Positions 12,231 through 22,900 of a stretch of DNA of 64,000 nt are shown here, one piece after another. How positions within the stretch are numbered: position 1 is the first letter of the stretch; each line of letters begins with the position of its first letter. Origin of the DNA: Nilaparvata lugens (lineage: Eukaryota; Arthropoda; Insecta; Hemiptera; Delphacidae). The notes below the pieces were generated by a model. It ran no database searches. It was not told where the DNA came from and saw only the letters and a list, made by a program, of their open reading frames with translations. The DNA is taken from the NCBI RefSeq assembly GCF_014356525.2, contig NC_052505.1, forward strand, positions 14,642,135-14,706,134. The letters are read 5' to 3'. A program made the translations under genes and the position numbers.

Positions 12231-12365
12231 ACCCGGTTGCACAAAAGCCTGTTAAATTTCACGAAACCCAATTAGAGAACGTTTTTCTGAGAAGAAAGCT
12301 ACTCTACTTGGTTCTCCTGGTATTTAATGGGGATCAAAAGTCAACAGACTTTTGTGCAACCGGGT
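12231..12365. mobile_element. MITE family B copy in the CNOT10 3' flank
   Basis: Terminal inverted repeats ACCCGGTTGCACAAAAGCCT and CTTTTGTGCAACCGGGTG enclose about 135 bp with the family core CCAATTAGAGAACG / AGCTACTCTACTTGGTTCTC. The left terminal repeat contains the left breakpoint of the 3.2-kb tandem duplication (12240). On the minus strand the element supplies an ATTAAA at 12323-12328, about 165 bp past the CNOT10 stop, which could act as a polyadenylation signal. Confidence 0.85.
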
Positions 12366-12490
12366 GTCAGAGAAACAACAGAGGTGACCACAAGCTGTTC
12401 AAATACAGATGACACATACGCGTGCCCATGGCACGGATGACTGAACTAGAATTAAACTAGAGTTAAAATGTCTTCAGTTTGATTCGACTT

Positions 12491-12549
12491 TCATCGTTGG
12501 CTCTGCATGCAGTTTTGTTTGACTATGGTTCTCGCAACATCTGCATGGC
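12491..12549 (-). pseudogene. CNOT10 terminal exon, copy A (orphan duplicate)
   Basis: The minus-strand acceptor TTTGCAG at 12550 precedes an exon whose first two bases complete a Gly codon split with the upstream exon. It encodes HADVARTIVKQNCMQSQR and a TGA at 12491-12493. It is identical to the copy-B exon at 15704-15762. Being downstream of an intact terminal exon, it would be used only if copy B is skipped, so I treat it as an orphan rather than a pseudogene by mutation. Confidence 0.75.
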
Positions 12550-12671
12550 CTGCAAATTAAAAATGAAAATTTCAAGTGAAATTTGGAGAGACTAGAAATT
12601 AGTGAAGACAGAGTTTAAGATACTAGGAGCTAGTTCAATATACTTATACTATATTCACCTAATAAAGTCGC

Positions 12672-12786
12672 AGTTGCACAAAAGCCTGCTAAATGCAACG
12701 AGAACCAATCAGGAAAGACTTCTCTGATTGATTCTTGTGGCATTCATTCATGGTTGAAATGTAACATGTTCTTGTGCAACCGAGTC
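12672..12786. mobile_element. MITE family B copy in the last CNOT10 intron (copy A)
   Basis: AGTTGCACAAAAGCCTGCTA at the left and TTCTTGTGCAACCGAGTC at the right are inverted. The core contains GAGAACCAATCAGGAAAGAC and its partner CTCTGATTGATTCTTGTGG. The tandem-duplicate counterpart is at 15885-15999. Confidence 0.85.
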
Positions 12787-13559
12787 TAAGAGTATCTTGA
12801 CTGATTATCGCTAAACATTTTAAATTCTATGAACAATTACTCAACTGGTTTCAATGATTTTAAATATTATTTCTGAATGGATGAAGATTTAGTGAATAGT
12901 AATCTAGAAGAACTAAGGCAAGTTTAAATTGAGAATTGAAAGCCAAATAAACAAGTACTTATTGTTCCATGGCTAAACTTTACTTTGACTTAATAAACAA
13001 TTCGATCGATTTTTTCGTTTTAGTCCTCAATTGTAAAAATCCGTCAAAATTCCTTGCCGTTATGAAAATTGATCACCTGACGCTAGTGTTTACACGCATC
13101 TCTAGTCTACTTATAAACAAAGATCTGAGCCAGCTGATGACAGGAAAATAACGCTGGAGACATACGAGGTCTGCATAGTGAATCATTTAAAAGAATCAAC
13201 AGTTGCCAACAGTTTGCAATTGGATATTCACATTTTCTCGACTTTTGATCTTATTTTCAATTTTAGGTGAAACTTTTACTGAACATTAATTGTAGAGATT
13301 TTCATGCTCAATCTTTTCCACTCAAAATTTTTTTGTTTAAATTGTATCTGAAGTCTGATAATCTGGAATCTAAAATAAAACTGCATGGATGGGGCGGAGT
13401 TCTTGAAATTTTTACAGATATGGGACTTGTGACAGTTGATGGAGCTTATCAATGACTATTTAAGGTATAAATTTAATCAAAATCGTTGAGAAATTATATT
13501 TGAGAAAATAGCGAAAACCCCTGTTTTTGACAACATTTTCTCTATTTTAGCCGCCATCT

Positions 13560-13679
13560 TGAATCACATTTTATCGAAATTGTTCTTGTCGGATCCCAAG
13601 TTCCTAAGATCCTAAGGACCTTAAGTTCCAAATTTCAAGTCATTCTGTTAATTGGGAGATGAGATATCGTGTACACAGA

Positions 13680-13711
<32 letters not shown>

Positions 13712-13860
13712 TAGACCAATACCAAAAAAACCACTTTTTTGGACTCAGGGGACCTTGAAACGTATAGAAATTTAGAAATTGGAGAACCTTATTTTTTTAC
13801 GGAAAGCAATACTTTCCTTACTTGTGGTAATAGGGCAAGGAAAGTAAAAAATTAACTAGA
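13560..13860. repeat. CA microsatellite inside a short dispersed repeat (copy A)
   Basis: A (CA)n run at about 13686-13711 lies between GATATCGTGTACACAGACGC and CCACTTTTTTGGACTCAGGG. In copy B the same block is at about 16780-17070 with a run 4 bp longer. The conserved flanks suggest a microsatellite carried by a repeat element rather than an isolated one. Confidence 0.7.
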
Positions 13861-14091
13861 GATAGTAGCAAATTCCAATGTTATTATTGATGTTTTGCTT
13901 TAGTAGATTTTGACTGTCCCTCTGGACTTCGATAGAATGTGTAGTTCATGCGTGTAGATTGCACCTAATTATACCAGAATGATATTTCATTTGTACTCAA
14001 GTAAGTCATATTATTGTTAATCTAATGTGGATAATTTATCATGAAATCAGAGTGAGACAGCAATTTTTATACAATTTTTGGTTGAACTTAC

Positions 14092-14176
14092 CTAAAAGAA
14101 GTTCTACATACATTGCCAAAGCGATTACATGAATAGGAACATTATTTTTCGATCCACCTCCAGTCGACTGCCACAC
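14092..14176 (-). pseudogene. CNOT10 penultimate exon, copy A (orphan duplicate)
   Basis: Acceptor TTTTTTCAG (minus strand) and donor GTAAGT bound 85 bp that start in phase 0 and end in phase 1. It encodes VWQSTGGGSKNN then VPIHVIALAMYVELLL, corresponding to the conserved helix near the CNOT10 C-terminus. Identical to copy B at 17315-17399. Confidence 0.75.
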
Positions 14177-14238
14177 CTGAAAAAACAGAGAAGATGAAAT
14201 TCAAGTGGGATGACTGAGGCATTGGTGAGCACTCAGTC

Positions 14239-14320
14239 CCGGTTTCACAAAAGCGAAAAGCCTGTTAAATTTAAATCGTGATTAAATGCCAAGAGAACCA
14301 ATCAGGGAAGACTTGAAACT
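14239..14320 (+). mobile_element. MITE family B half-copy
   Basis: CCCGGTTTCACAAAAGCG followed by AAGCCTGTTAAATTTAAATC and AGAGAACCAATCAGGGAAG is the left half of family B. No right terminal repeat follows. Copy B of the duplication carries it at about 17462-17543. Confidence 0.65.
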
Positions 14321-14389
14321 TGACTTTTGACTTGACTTGACTTTTGAACAGACTTTGAAAAACTCTCAATCGAGCAGCTGCTAATTATT

Positions 14390-15035
14390 AAAGGACGAAT
14401 AAATCCTTTTTTTCAAGTCGACGGTTTGGTATTTCTCTTAATGTTTGAATGTTTAAATGTTTATATGTTGCGCATTTACGGCGAAACGCGGTAATAGATT
14501 TTCATGAAATTTGACAGGTATGTTCCTTTTTAATTGCGCGTCTACGTATATACAAGGTTTTTAGAAATTTTGCATTTCAAGGATAATATAAAAGGAAAAA
14601 GGAGCCTCCTTCATACGCCAATATTAGAGTAAGAATCAGACTATAGAATTATTCATCATAAATCAGCTGACAAGTGATTACACAAATGTGTGGAGAAGCC
14701 AGTCTATTGCTGTATTTCCATAAGGTCTATAGTTTCAATCAGGTACTTGTGGATGAGAATACTGCGTGAGATCTACTGTTCACAGAACTACTACTATAAT
14801 ATAGTGAAATCGGAGTATGGAGGAAATTCCTTTTCCTTTCATACTATCCCTAAAAATGCAAAATTTCAAAAAACCTTGTGTATACATCGACGCGCAGTTG
14901 AAAAAGGAATATTCCTGCCAAATCTCAAAGAATTCTATCAACGCGTTTGGCTGTAAATGCGTTACATACATACAGACGAAAGAAAATACAAGTTAAAACA
15001 AAGACCTCGCTGCGTTCGGTCAATTAAATTCATAA
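14390..15035. mobile_element. Helitron-like repeat arranged as an imperfect inverted pair
   Basis: The left arm (about 14410-14640: CAAGTCGACGGTTTGGTATT, ATGTTGCGCATTTACGGCG, ACAAGGTTTTTAGAAATTTT) recurs inverted in the right part (about 14840-15030: AATTTCAAAAAACCTTGTG, CGACGCGCAGTTGAAAAAGG, and GACCTCGCTGCGTTCGGTC at the end). The GACCTCGCTGCGTTCGGTC end matches the ATTGACCGAGCAAAGCGAGG fragment at 38790. No protein is encoded. The copy-B counterpart is 17613-18258. Family assignment rests on recalled resemblance to abundant planthopper repeats. Confidence 0.55.
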
Positions 15036-15048
15036 AAGAGGAGGTAAC

Positions 15049-15289
15049 CTGTTTGAGTAGATCACCGGCCTTCTCGTACCGGCCGCTGACGACGAGTGCT
15101 ACGGCCAGGTTGTACTGGAGCACGGAGCGGGCCGTGTCGGTGGTCTGCGGACACCAGGGCCGCAGCGGCCGGGTCGCAGCCGCAGCCGCATTCATGTCCG
15201 GACACCGTTCCGGGTTCAGGTGGTCGATCGCTTCCTGTATCCGGTCCAGCAGGATCAGCGCTTCGCCCGCGTACACGTGTCCCAAGAAC
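15049..15289 (-). pseudogene. CNOT10 antepenultimate exon, copy A (orphan duplicate)
   Basis: 241 bp with acceptor TTGCCAG and donor GTTACC on the minus strand. It encodes FLGHVYAGEALILLDRIQEA near its start and ends GDLLKQ, the TPR-like part of CNOT10. Identical to the copy-B exon at 18272-18512 and much GC-richer than its surroundings. It lies beyond the copy-B terminal exon in transcription order. Confidence 0.75.
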
Positions 15290-15452
15290 CTGGCAATATG
15301 ATTCAAATCAAACAATAAATCTACCAACCTAAATAATTTACAATTATTGTACAAGTTACACGACAAAAACATCATTCAAATATATATTGTTAATATACCA
15401 ATGTCCCTAGAACCTAGCAACATGAACATATTCCTATTGAGTTGAGACAACT

Positions 15453-15578
15453 CACAAAAGCCTGTTAAATTTCACGAAACCCAATTAGAGAACGTTTTTC
15501 TGAGAAGAAAGCTACTCTACTTGGTTCTCCTGGTATTTAATGGGGATCAAAAGTCAACAGACTTTTGTGCAACCGGGT
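15453..15578. mobile_element. MITE family B copy truncated at the duplication junction
   Basis: This copy starts at CACAAAAGCC rather than ACCCGGTTGC, so its outer terminal bases were lost at the tandem-duplication breakpoint. The right terminal repeat (TTTTGTGCAACCGGGT) is intact. Compare the complete copy at 12231-12365. Confidence 0.85.
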
Positions 15579-15703
15579 GTCAGAGAAACAACAGAGGTGA
15601 CCACAAGCTGTTCAAATACAGATGACACATACGCGTGCCCATGGCACGGATGACTGAACTAGAATTAAACTAGAGTTAAAATGTCTTCAGTTTGATTCGA
15701 CTT

Positions 15704-15762
15704 TCATCGTTGGCTCTGCATGCAGTTTTGTTTGACTATGGTTCTCGCAACATCTGCATGGC
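15704..15762 (-). CDS. CNOT10: CNOT10 exon 10 (terminal), copy B
   Basis: 59 bp, entered in phase 1, encoding GHADVARTIVKQNCMQSQR and a TGA stop at 15704-15706. The human protein has a corresponding helix (a QLALQIIKRNQ-type segment) but a longer tail. An ATTAAA on the minus strand at 15536-15541, inside the truncated MITE B, could provide a polyadenylation signal. Confidence 0.85.
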
Positions 15763-16899
15763 CTGCAAATTAAAAATGAAAATTTCAAGTGAAATTTGGA
15801 GAGACTAGAAATTAGTGAAGACAGAGTTTAAGATACTAGGAGCTAGTTCAATATACTTATACTATATTCACCTAATAAAGTCGCAGTTGCACAAAAGCCT
15901 GCTAAATGCAACGAGAACCAATCAGGAAAGACTTCTCTGATTGATTCTTGTGGCATTCATTCATGGTTGAAATGTAACATGTTCTTGTGCAACCGAGTCT
16001 AAGAGTATCTTGACTGATTATCGCTAAACATTTTAAATTCTATGAACAATTACTCAACTGGTTTCAATGATTTTAAATATTATTTCTGAATGGATGAAGA
16101 TTTAGTGAATAGTAATCTAGAAGAACTAAGGCAAGTTTAAATTGAGAATTGAAAGCCAAATAAACAAGTACTTATTGTTCCATGGCTAAACTTTACTTTG
16201 ACTTAAACAATTCGATCGATTTTTTCGTTTTAGTCCTCAATTGTGTAAAAATCCGTCAAAATTCCTTGCCGTTATGAAAATTGATCACCTGACGCTAGTG
16301 TTTACACGCATCTCTAGTCTACTTATAAACAAAGATCTGAGCCAGCTGATGACAGGAAAATAACGCTGGAGACATACGAGGTCTGCTATCTCTTCATAGT
16401 GAATCATTTAAAAGAATCAACAGTTGCCAACAGTTTGCAATTGGATATTCACATTTTCTCGACTTTTGATCTTATTTCAATTTTAGGTGAAACTTTTACT
16501 GAACATTAATTGTAGAGATTTTCATGCTCAATCTTTTCCACTCAAAATTTTTGTTTAAATTGTATCTGAAGTCTGATAATCTGGAATCTAAAATAAAACT
16601 TTGCATGGATGGGGCGGAGTTCTTGAAATTTTTACAGATATGGGACTTGTGACAGTTGATGGAGCTTATCAATGACTATTTAAGGTATAAATTTAATCAA
16701 AATCGTTGAGAAATTATATTTGAGAAAATAGCGAAAACCCCTGTTTTTGACAACATTTTCTCTATTTTAGCCGCCATCTTGAATCACATTTTATCGAAAT
16801 TGTTCTTGTCGGATCCCAAGTTCCTAAGATCCTAAGGACCTTAAGTTCCAAATTTCAAGTCATTCTGTTAATTGGGAGATGAGATATCGTGTACACAGA

Positions 16900-16939
<40 letters not shown>

Positions 16940-19900
16940 CCAATACCAAAAAACCACTTTTTTGGACTCAGGGGACCTTGAAACGTATAGAAATTTAGAA
17001 ATTGGAGAACCTTATTTTTTTACGGAAAGCAATACTTTCCTTACTTGTGGTAATAGGGCAAGGAAAGTAAAAAATTAACTAGAGATAGTAGCAAATTCCA
17101 ATGTTATTATTGATGTTTTGCTTTAGTAGATTTTGACTGTCCCTCTGGACTTCGATAGAATGTGTAGTTCATGCGTGTAGATTGCACCTAATTATACCAG
17201 AATGATATTTCATTTGTACTCAAGTAAGTCATATTATTGTTAATCTAATGTGGATAATTTATCATGAAATCAGAGTGAGACAGCAATTTTTATACAATTT
17301 TTGGTTGAACTTACCTAAAAGAAGTTCTACATACATTGCCAAAGCGATTACATGAATAGGAACATTATTTTTCGATCCACCTCCAGTCGACTGCCACACC
17401 TGAAAAAACAGAGAAGATGAAATTCAAGTGGGATGACTGAGGCATTGGTGAGCACTCAGTCCCGGTTTCACAAAAGCGAAAAGCCTGTTAAATTTAAATC
17501 GTGATTAAATGCCAAGAGAACCAATCAGGGAAGACTTGAAACTTGACTTTTGACTTGACTTGACTTTTGAACAGACTTTGAAAAACTCTCAATCGAGCAG
17601 CTGCTAATTATTAAAGGACGAATAAATCCTTTTTTTCAAGTCGACGGTTTGGTATTTCTCTTAATGTTTGAATGTTTAAATGTTTATATGTTGCGCATTT
17701 ACGGCGAAACGCGGTAATAGATTTTCATGAAATTTGACAGGTATGTTCCTTTTTAATTGCGCGTCTACGTATATACAAGGTTTTTAGAAATTTTGCATTT
17801 CAAGGATAATATAAAAGGAAAAAGGAGCCTCCTTCATACGCCAATATTAGAGTAAGAATCAGACTATAGAATTATTCATCATAAATCAGCTGACAAGTGA
17901 TTACACAAATGTGTGGAGAAGCCAGTCTATTGCTGTATTTCCATAAGGTCTATAGTTTCAATCAGGTACTTGTGGATGAGAATACTGCGTGAGATCTACT
18001 GTTCACAGAACTACTACTATAATATAGTGAAATCGGAGTATGGAGGAAATTCCTTTTCCTTTCATACTATCCCTAAAAATGCAAAATTTCAAAAAACCTT
18101 GTGTATACATCGACGCGCAGTTGAAAAAGGAATATTCCTGCCAAATCTCAAAGAATTCTATCAACGCGTTTGGCTGTAAATGCGTTACATACATACAGAC
18201 GAAAGAAAATACAAGTTAAAACAAAGACCTCGCTGCGTTCGGTCAATTAAATTCATAAAAGAGGAGGTAACCTGTTTGAGTAGATCACCGGCCTTCTCGT
18301 ACCGGCCGCTGACGACGAGTGCTACGGCCAGGTTGTACTGGAGCACGGAGCGGGCCGTGTCGGTGGTCTGCGGACACCAGGGCCGCAGCGGCCGGGTCGC
18401 AGCCGCAGCCGCATTCATGTCCGGACACCGTTCCGGGTTCAGGTGGTCGATCGCTTCCTGTATCCGGTCCAGCAGGATCAGCGCTTCGCCCGCGTACACG
18501 TGTCCCAAGAACCTGGCAATATGATTCAAATCAAACAATAAATCTACCAACCTAAATAATTTACAATTATTGTACAAGTTACACGACAAAAACATCATTC
18601 AAATATATATTGTTAATATACCAATGTCCCTAGAACCTAGCAACATGAACATATTCCTATTGAGTTGAGACAACTCACAGAAGGTTCAGAGTTTATAGAT
18701 GTTCTTCTTGAGTAACCACCTGTACTCATTTGAAGAATTTCTTTTAAAAAAATATGTGTAGGGGATTTTAAAATCTAAGACCCAGAGCATTATAGCTAAA
18801 AAGCTATAAATTTAATGTAAATTTGGCTTAATATTGATCTATATACATAAAAGCGAAATGGCACTCACTCACTGACTCACTCACTCGCAGAACTAAAAAT
18901 CTACCGGACCAAAAACGTTCAAATTTGGTAGGTATGTTCAAGTTGGCCCTTTAGAGGCGTACTAAGAACGGATTTGGAATAATTTCCAAAGATACGCCCA
19001 AAATCTGCGTTTTTCCAGCGTTTTCTCAGCATTATCGAGAACAAATGAACAGAAGATGTTCAAATTTAGTACAGGAGCTCAGCTAGGGTGTAATAATGTT
19101 GTATTAGAAGGAATTTGCAATAACGTCAAAGATAAGCCCAAAATCTGTGTTTTTCCAGCGTTTTTTTTTTGTTTGCTTTTTCTCAGATCTATCGAGAACA
19201 AATGAACAGAAATTGTTCAAATTTACTACAGAAGCTCAGCTGGGGTGTAATAATGTGTTAGAAGGAATTTGAAATAGCGCCAAAGATACGCCCAAAATTA
19301 GCGGTTTTTTGCGTTTTCTCAGTTCTTTCATCAAGTAATAGACAGAAAAAGTTCAAATTTGGTGCAGAGGTTTAGCTAGGGTCTACAAATTTTGTGATGA
19401 GGTGACTTTAAAGATACGCCCAAAATCAGTGTTTTTCCAACATATCCTAACGAAGTTTTCCACCCTGCACTAAATAATTGAAATTAATCGGTGATTGAAT
19501 CGAGCGGAATGAAGCATGCTCAAATGAAAAATTCAGCGAGCGAAGCGAGCCCGCTGATCTCAATTTTGGACGATCCAGTCGGGGTCCAGGGGGCGGAGCC
19601 CCCTGGCTAGACGGATATGACGAGCGAAGCGAGCCTGAAGGCTAGTATATGTATATATGTGATATGGTTTGTAGTATTTATTATATGACTGGCCTATGTG
19701 AAGTTGTGGCATCATGTTGGAGCTTATACATTCTATTCTATTCAAATCACACTGAATCCATCATGTTAAATTGTATAATTTACAGAACAAAAACACCATT
19801 CTCTGTACATATTTTATTAATAAACAAATGAGTATTAGATGAAAACGACTTAGAGCCAGAACATATTAAGCGTTTTTAAAGAGTTTTCAGACGGCGCTTT

Positions 19901-22900
19901 AAGAGTCGGCAGTGCACGATCAGCTAATTGGCTCTTCGATCAGCTAATTGGCTTAGCTGGAAACGTTTAATATGGTCTGTCCCTATAGAAAAGTTTGGAA
20001 GAATAGGTATAGAAAGTATTTCTGGATTATTATAGCAAATTCAAAATCGATCTTTCCAAACATACAGTAACGTCGTTGAATGTAATGTTCTAATTTATCC
20101 AGTTTCTGTTTACTTGAATTCAAGTTTTCATAACATTAAAAGTATATCATTGAAAAATCTAAATAATCTCAAAGGTTTCTTCTCACTTTCCATACTATTC
20201 TTGCATCATACTTTCCTATTTAATTGATTTTATACATTCTACATTGACTAACAACTGTTTTTATCTAATTTATAATAATAATATCGAGTGACCTGGCTGG
20301 CTCAGGTCTGATGTCAGAGTTTTCAGGTCACAATTGATCAATTTCAGAGCCTCTGACATGACCTGACGACTGTTTTTTAGGCAGCCAGGACCAATTTGTA
20401 GATTGGACTGTACTTTCAAGATTCAAGTTGAATCCAAAAGTCAAACATGATCAACATCTACAAAACTTGAAGAAGGGTCTACATTGATATAAAGTGGAAG
20501 TTTCTGTTCTTGTAAACTTGGCTTCAAGTTCCAAAATACATTTATTTTATAAAAAACTTGGATCCAAGTAAACTTGACTACCGTAATGTAACGCCCCTTA
20601 GGACCAGACCATATTAAGAGTTTTTTCAAGCTTTTTTAAACAGCGTTTTAGAGTAGGCAGGGCTTGAAGCTCTCCGATTGGCTGATAGAGTTGTAGCCTG
20701 AAAAAACGCTCCATGTTATCTGGCCCTAATTGTCGGGTGAACTTTTACAGAGAATACTCATTTCGTAGTAAATAATTTGAATTCGTTTGCAGCTCATCTA
20801 CTTTACCGTTCCACGGTACTTAGAAGCACAATCTCCTTAATTGTTTACTACTGACTTGTGAACGGGAGACGCGGCAACGTTGGCGGCAGCAATCAAGGCA
20901 TTGGCGTGTTCGAGTGCCAGAACCGGATCACCGAGGCCGAGCGCGACAAACGCAGCCGCCGCCCGGATGCAGACGCGCAGCTGCGGCACGTGGCGGGGAT
21001 CGCAGGGAGGTGATGGCGGAGTAGGCAGTGGTCGCTCTTCCTCCCCGACCATACGACCCCCGGGCACCAGCAGCTGGGCGTTGCGCAGGCACAGTGACGC
21101 GAACTCCAGACTAGCCACCGGGATTGCGAACGACTGTGCTTCGTAGCTGCAACAACACAATAATTTTTCAATTTTAAATCCATTTATTTGCCATAAATAT
21201 ATTTACAAATTTATAAAATAAATATTATCAATTACAAAATGACACTACCGGCAACGAACAACTTGTGCGAAATATACTTTATTCATTGAATTGGACACTT
21301 CACAACGCTGAAAGTGTCATACAAATTACAATAGAAGACAAAGCGGAAAATCACAAACTACAAACCACATAAATTAATCAATTAATTAATACAAAATAAC
21401 AAATTAGTTCTCATTTATCATTTGAATGCACTTGGATCGAATAACGAGCTCACCTCAGTAAAATTATTTTTATTTTCCCAATTATTCCAGGAAAATCTGA
21501 AAAACTTTAGATTCGAGCGAAGTTGATGATACACTTTTATCCAGGTCTGGTGTCAGTGTTTTAATTTGACCAGTGAATAATTCAAATAGATCCTACTCAA
21601 AATTTGCCCTTTGAGTCTACTTTTTTTCTGTTCCCTCAACAAGTATTGTAGTATCGTCTGCAAATAAAACTACTTTCGAGTCTAAATTATTTGAGAGATC
21701 GTCATGTAGATAGATATTGAATGAATAATTTGACCTAGTATTGTCCGTGGAATTCCGTTGGGCTGATGCAGCCAGTTTGAATCCATATTGAAACCTTTCT
21801 TGTCAACCATTTTAATTCATTTTTGAGTGAATCACACAATCATTGATTATTGATGAGGAACCATATCCAATTTATTTTTGTAAATCTGTATTTCTTTTCT
21901 GAAACATTAAAATTGAATTCACATTTCAATTATTGCTCTAGGCTTGTACGTGGGTAATGAGGTGGATGAGTGAACCTACAGCTCTAGGTGGGGGGTTCCA
22001 AACCACCAAAAAGCTATTTTCAAACTAAAAGATGGTATTTGTTTCCTTAATCATATTTCTGGTATTTGTTTCCTTAATCATATTTCTGACATTTTTGTAT
22101 GTTGTCTGAATTTAGTGAAGCACATTGTGAAGGAATGCCTTAGGATGGCCACTATCATCGAAGATCTGTGGCAGGGAAATGCCTCTGACATAATACTGGA
22201 CACGACAATTAATGCCTTATTGCTCGGACACGAAAAAGTGAGGGTGGCCACTAACGACAGGACAAGTATGTTGAATATGTGTGTACACACATGCTCGTCA
22301 TGCATGTTGTGTGTCATCAGCAGAAGGCTTCAAACAAGAAACAGCTTCAAACATAAGATTGATACAAAGTGCGCCAGAGAAAATTACTTATTTGAAAAGT
22401 CAATAAAACAAACGTACTTTAGTTATAGTTTTATTCTTTTTTTTATACGAGAATATAATTTCCCAATATTTTTTCATGTAGTCTTGAAAATGAGATCAGA
22501 TCAATGGCGACCCCCATTGCGCATACAATGATGACCTCGATTTTTGAAATTTGTATACAATCGTTGCAGTACATCAATCGGTATGTTGGCAATGGCGTCG
22601 TGAATGTTGTTCTTGAGGTGTGCTATGGTCCGTGGTCGATCGACATAAACCAGGGATTTTAAATAACCATGTAAAAAATCACATTGAAGAAACGCATGTG
22701 GGAATGAGTCTCGTCACTGAAAAAATGACCGCGTCTTCAGGCAGGTTGTCAATCAGCATATCACATGCATTTTGACGGGCAACAAAATCGTGTTCAGTCA
22801 ATTCTTAGCCAATTCATAGGGATGAAATGGAAGGCCTTCATGGAAAATTCGTCGAACGGTGGAATCAGGAATTGCCATAGTAGCTGCGTGCAGCCGAACG

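Larger units (their letters stand above)
12240..15452. repeat. Tandem duplication, distal copy (copy A) of the CNOT10 3' end
   Basis: This 3213-bp segment is repeated directly at 15453-18679. By eye I find no substitution between the copies. Ten or so small indels separate them, all between about 12990 and 13740. The offset goes from 3213 at 12969 to 3223 from about 13740 onward. The copies meet with a CACA microhomology. Content: two family-B MITEs, the last three CNOT10 exons, a CA microsatellite and an inverted-repeat element. Confidence 0.95.
15453..18679. repeat. Tandem duplication, proximal copy (copy B) of the CNOT10 3' end
   Basis: Direct repeat of 12240-15452. Its left edge begins inside the family-B MITE (CACAAAAGCCTGTT), so this MITE has lost the first nine bases of its terminal repeat. 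The right edge stops at ...GACAACTCACA, after which copy B continues into unique sequence (GAAGGTTCAG). Because copy B is nearer the rest of the gene, its exons are the ones a normal CNOT10 transcript would reach first. Confidence 0.95.

Noticed and set aside
14690..14971. Overlapping ORFs on both strands (88 and 63 codons) repeated at 17913-18194
   Set aside because: They recur exactly only because the whole 3.2-kb block is duplicated. They run through a Helitron-like inverted repeat and have no recognisable protein motif.
14957..15375. Plus-strand ORFs of 114 and 78 codons opposite CNOT10 exon 8 (and copies at 18180-18555)
   Set aside because: Shadow frames of the GC-rich minus-strand CNOT10 exon; the minus frame has splice sites and clear homology.
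22115..22531. 138-codon plus-strand ORF
   Set aside because: Its second half runs through the terminal repeat of the mariner-like element. The first half has no motif I recognise, though it reads somewhat protein-like; no support for a gene.
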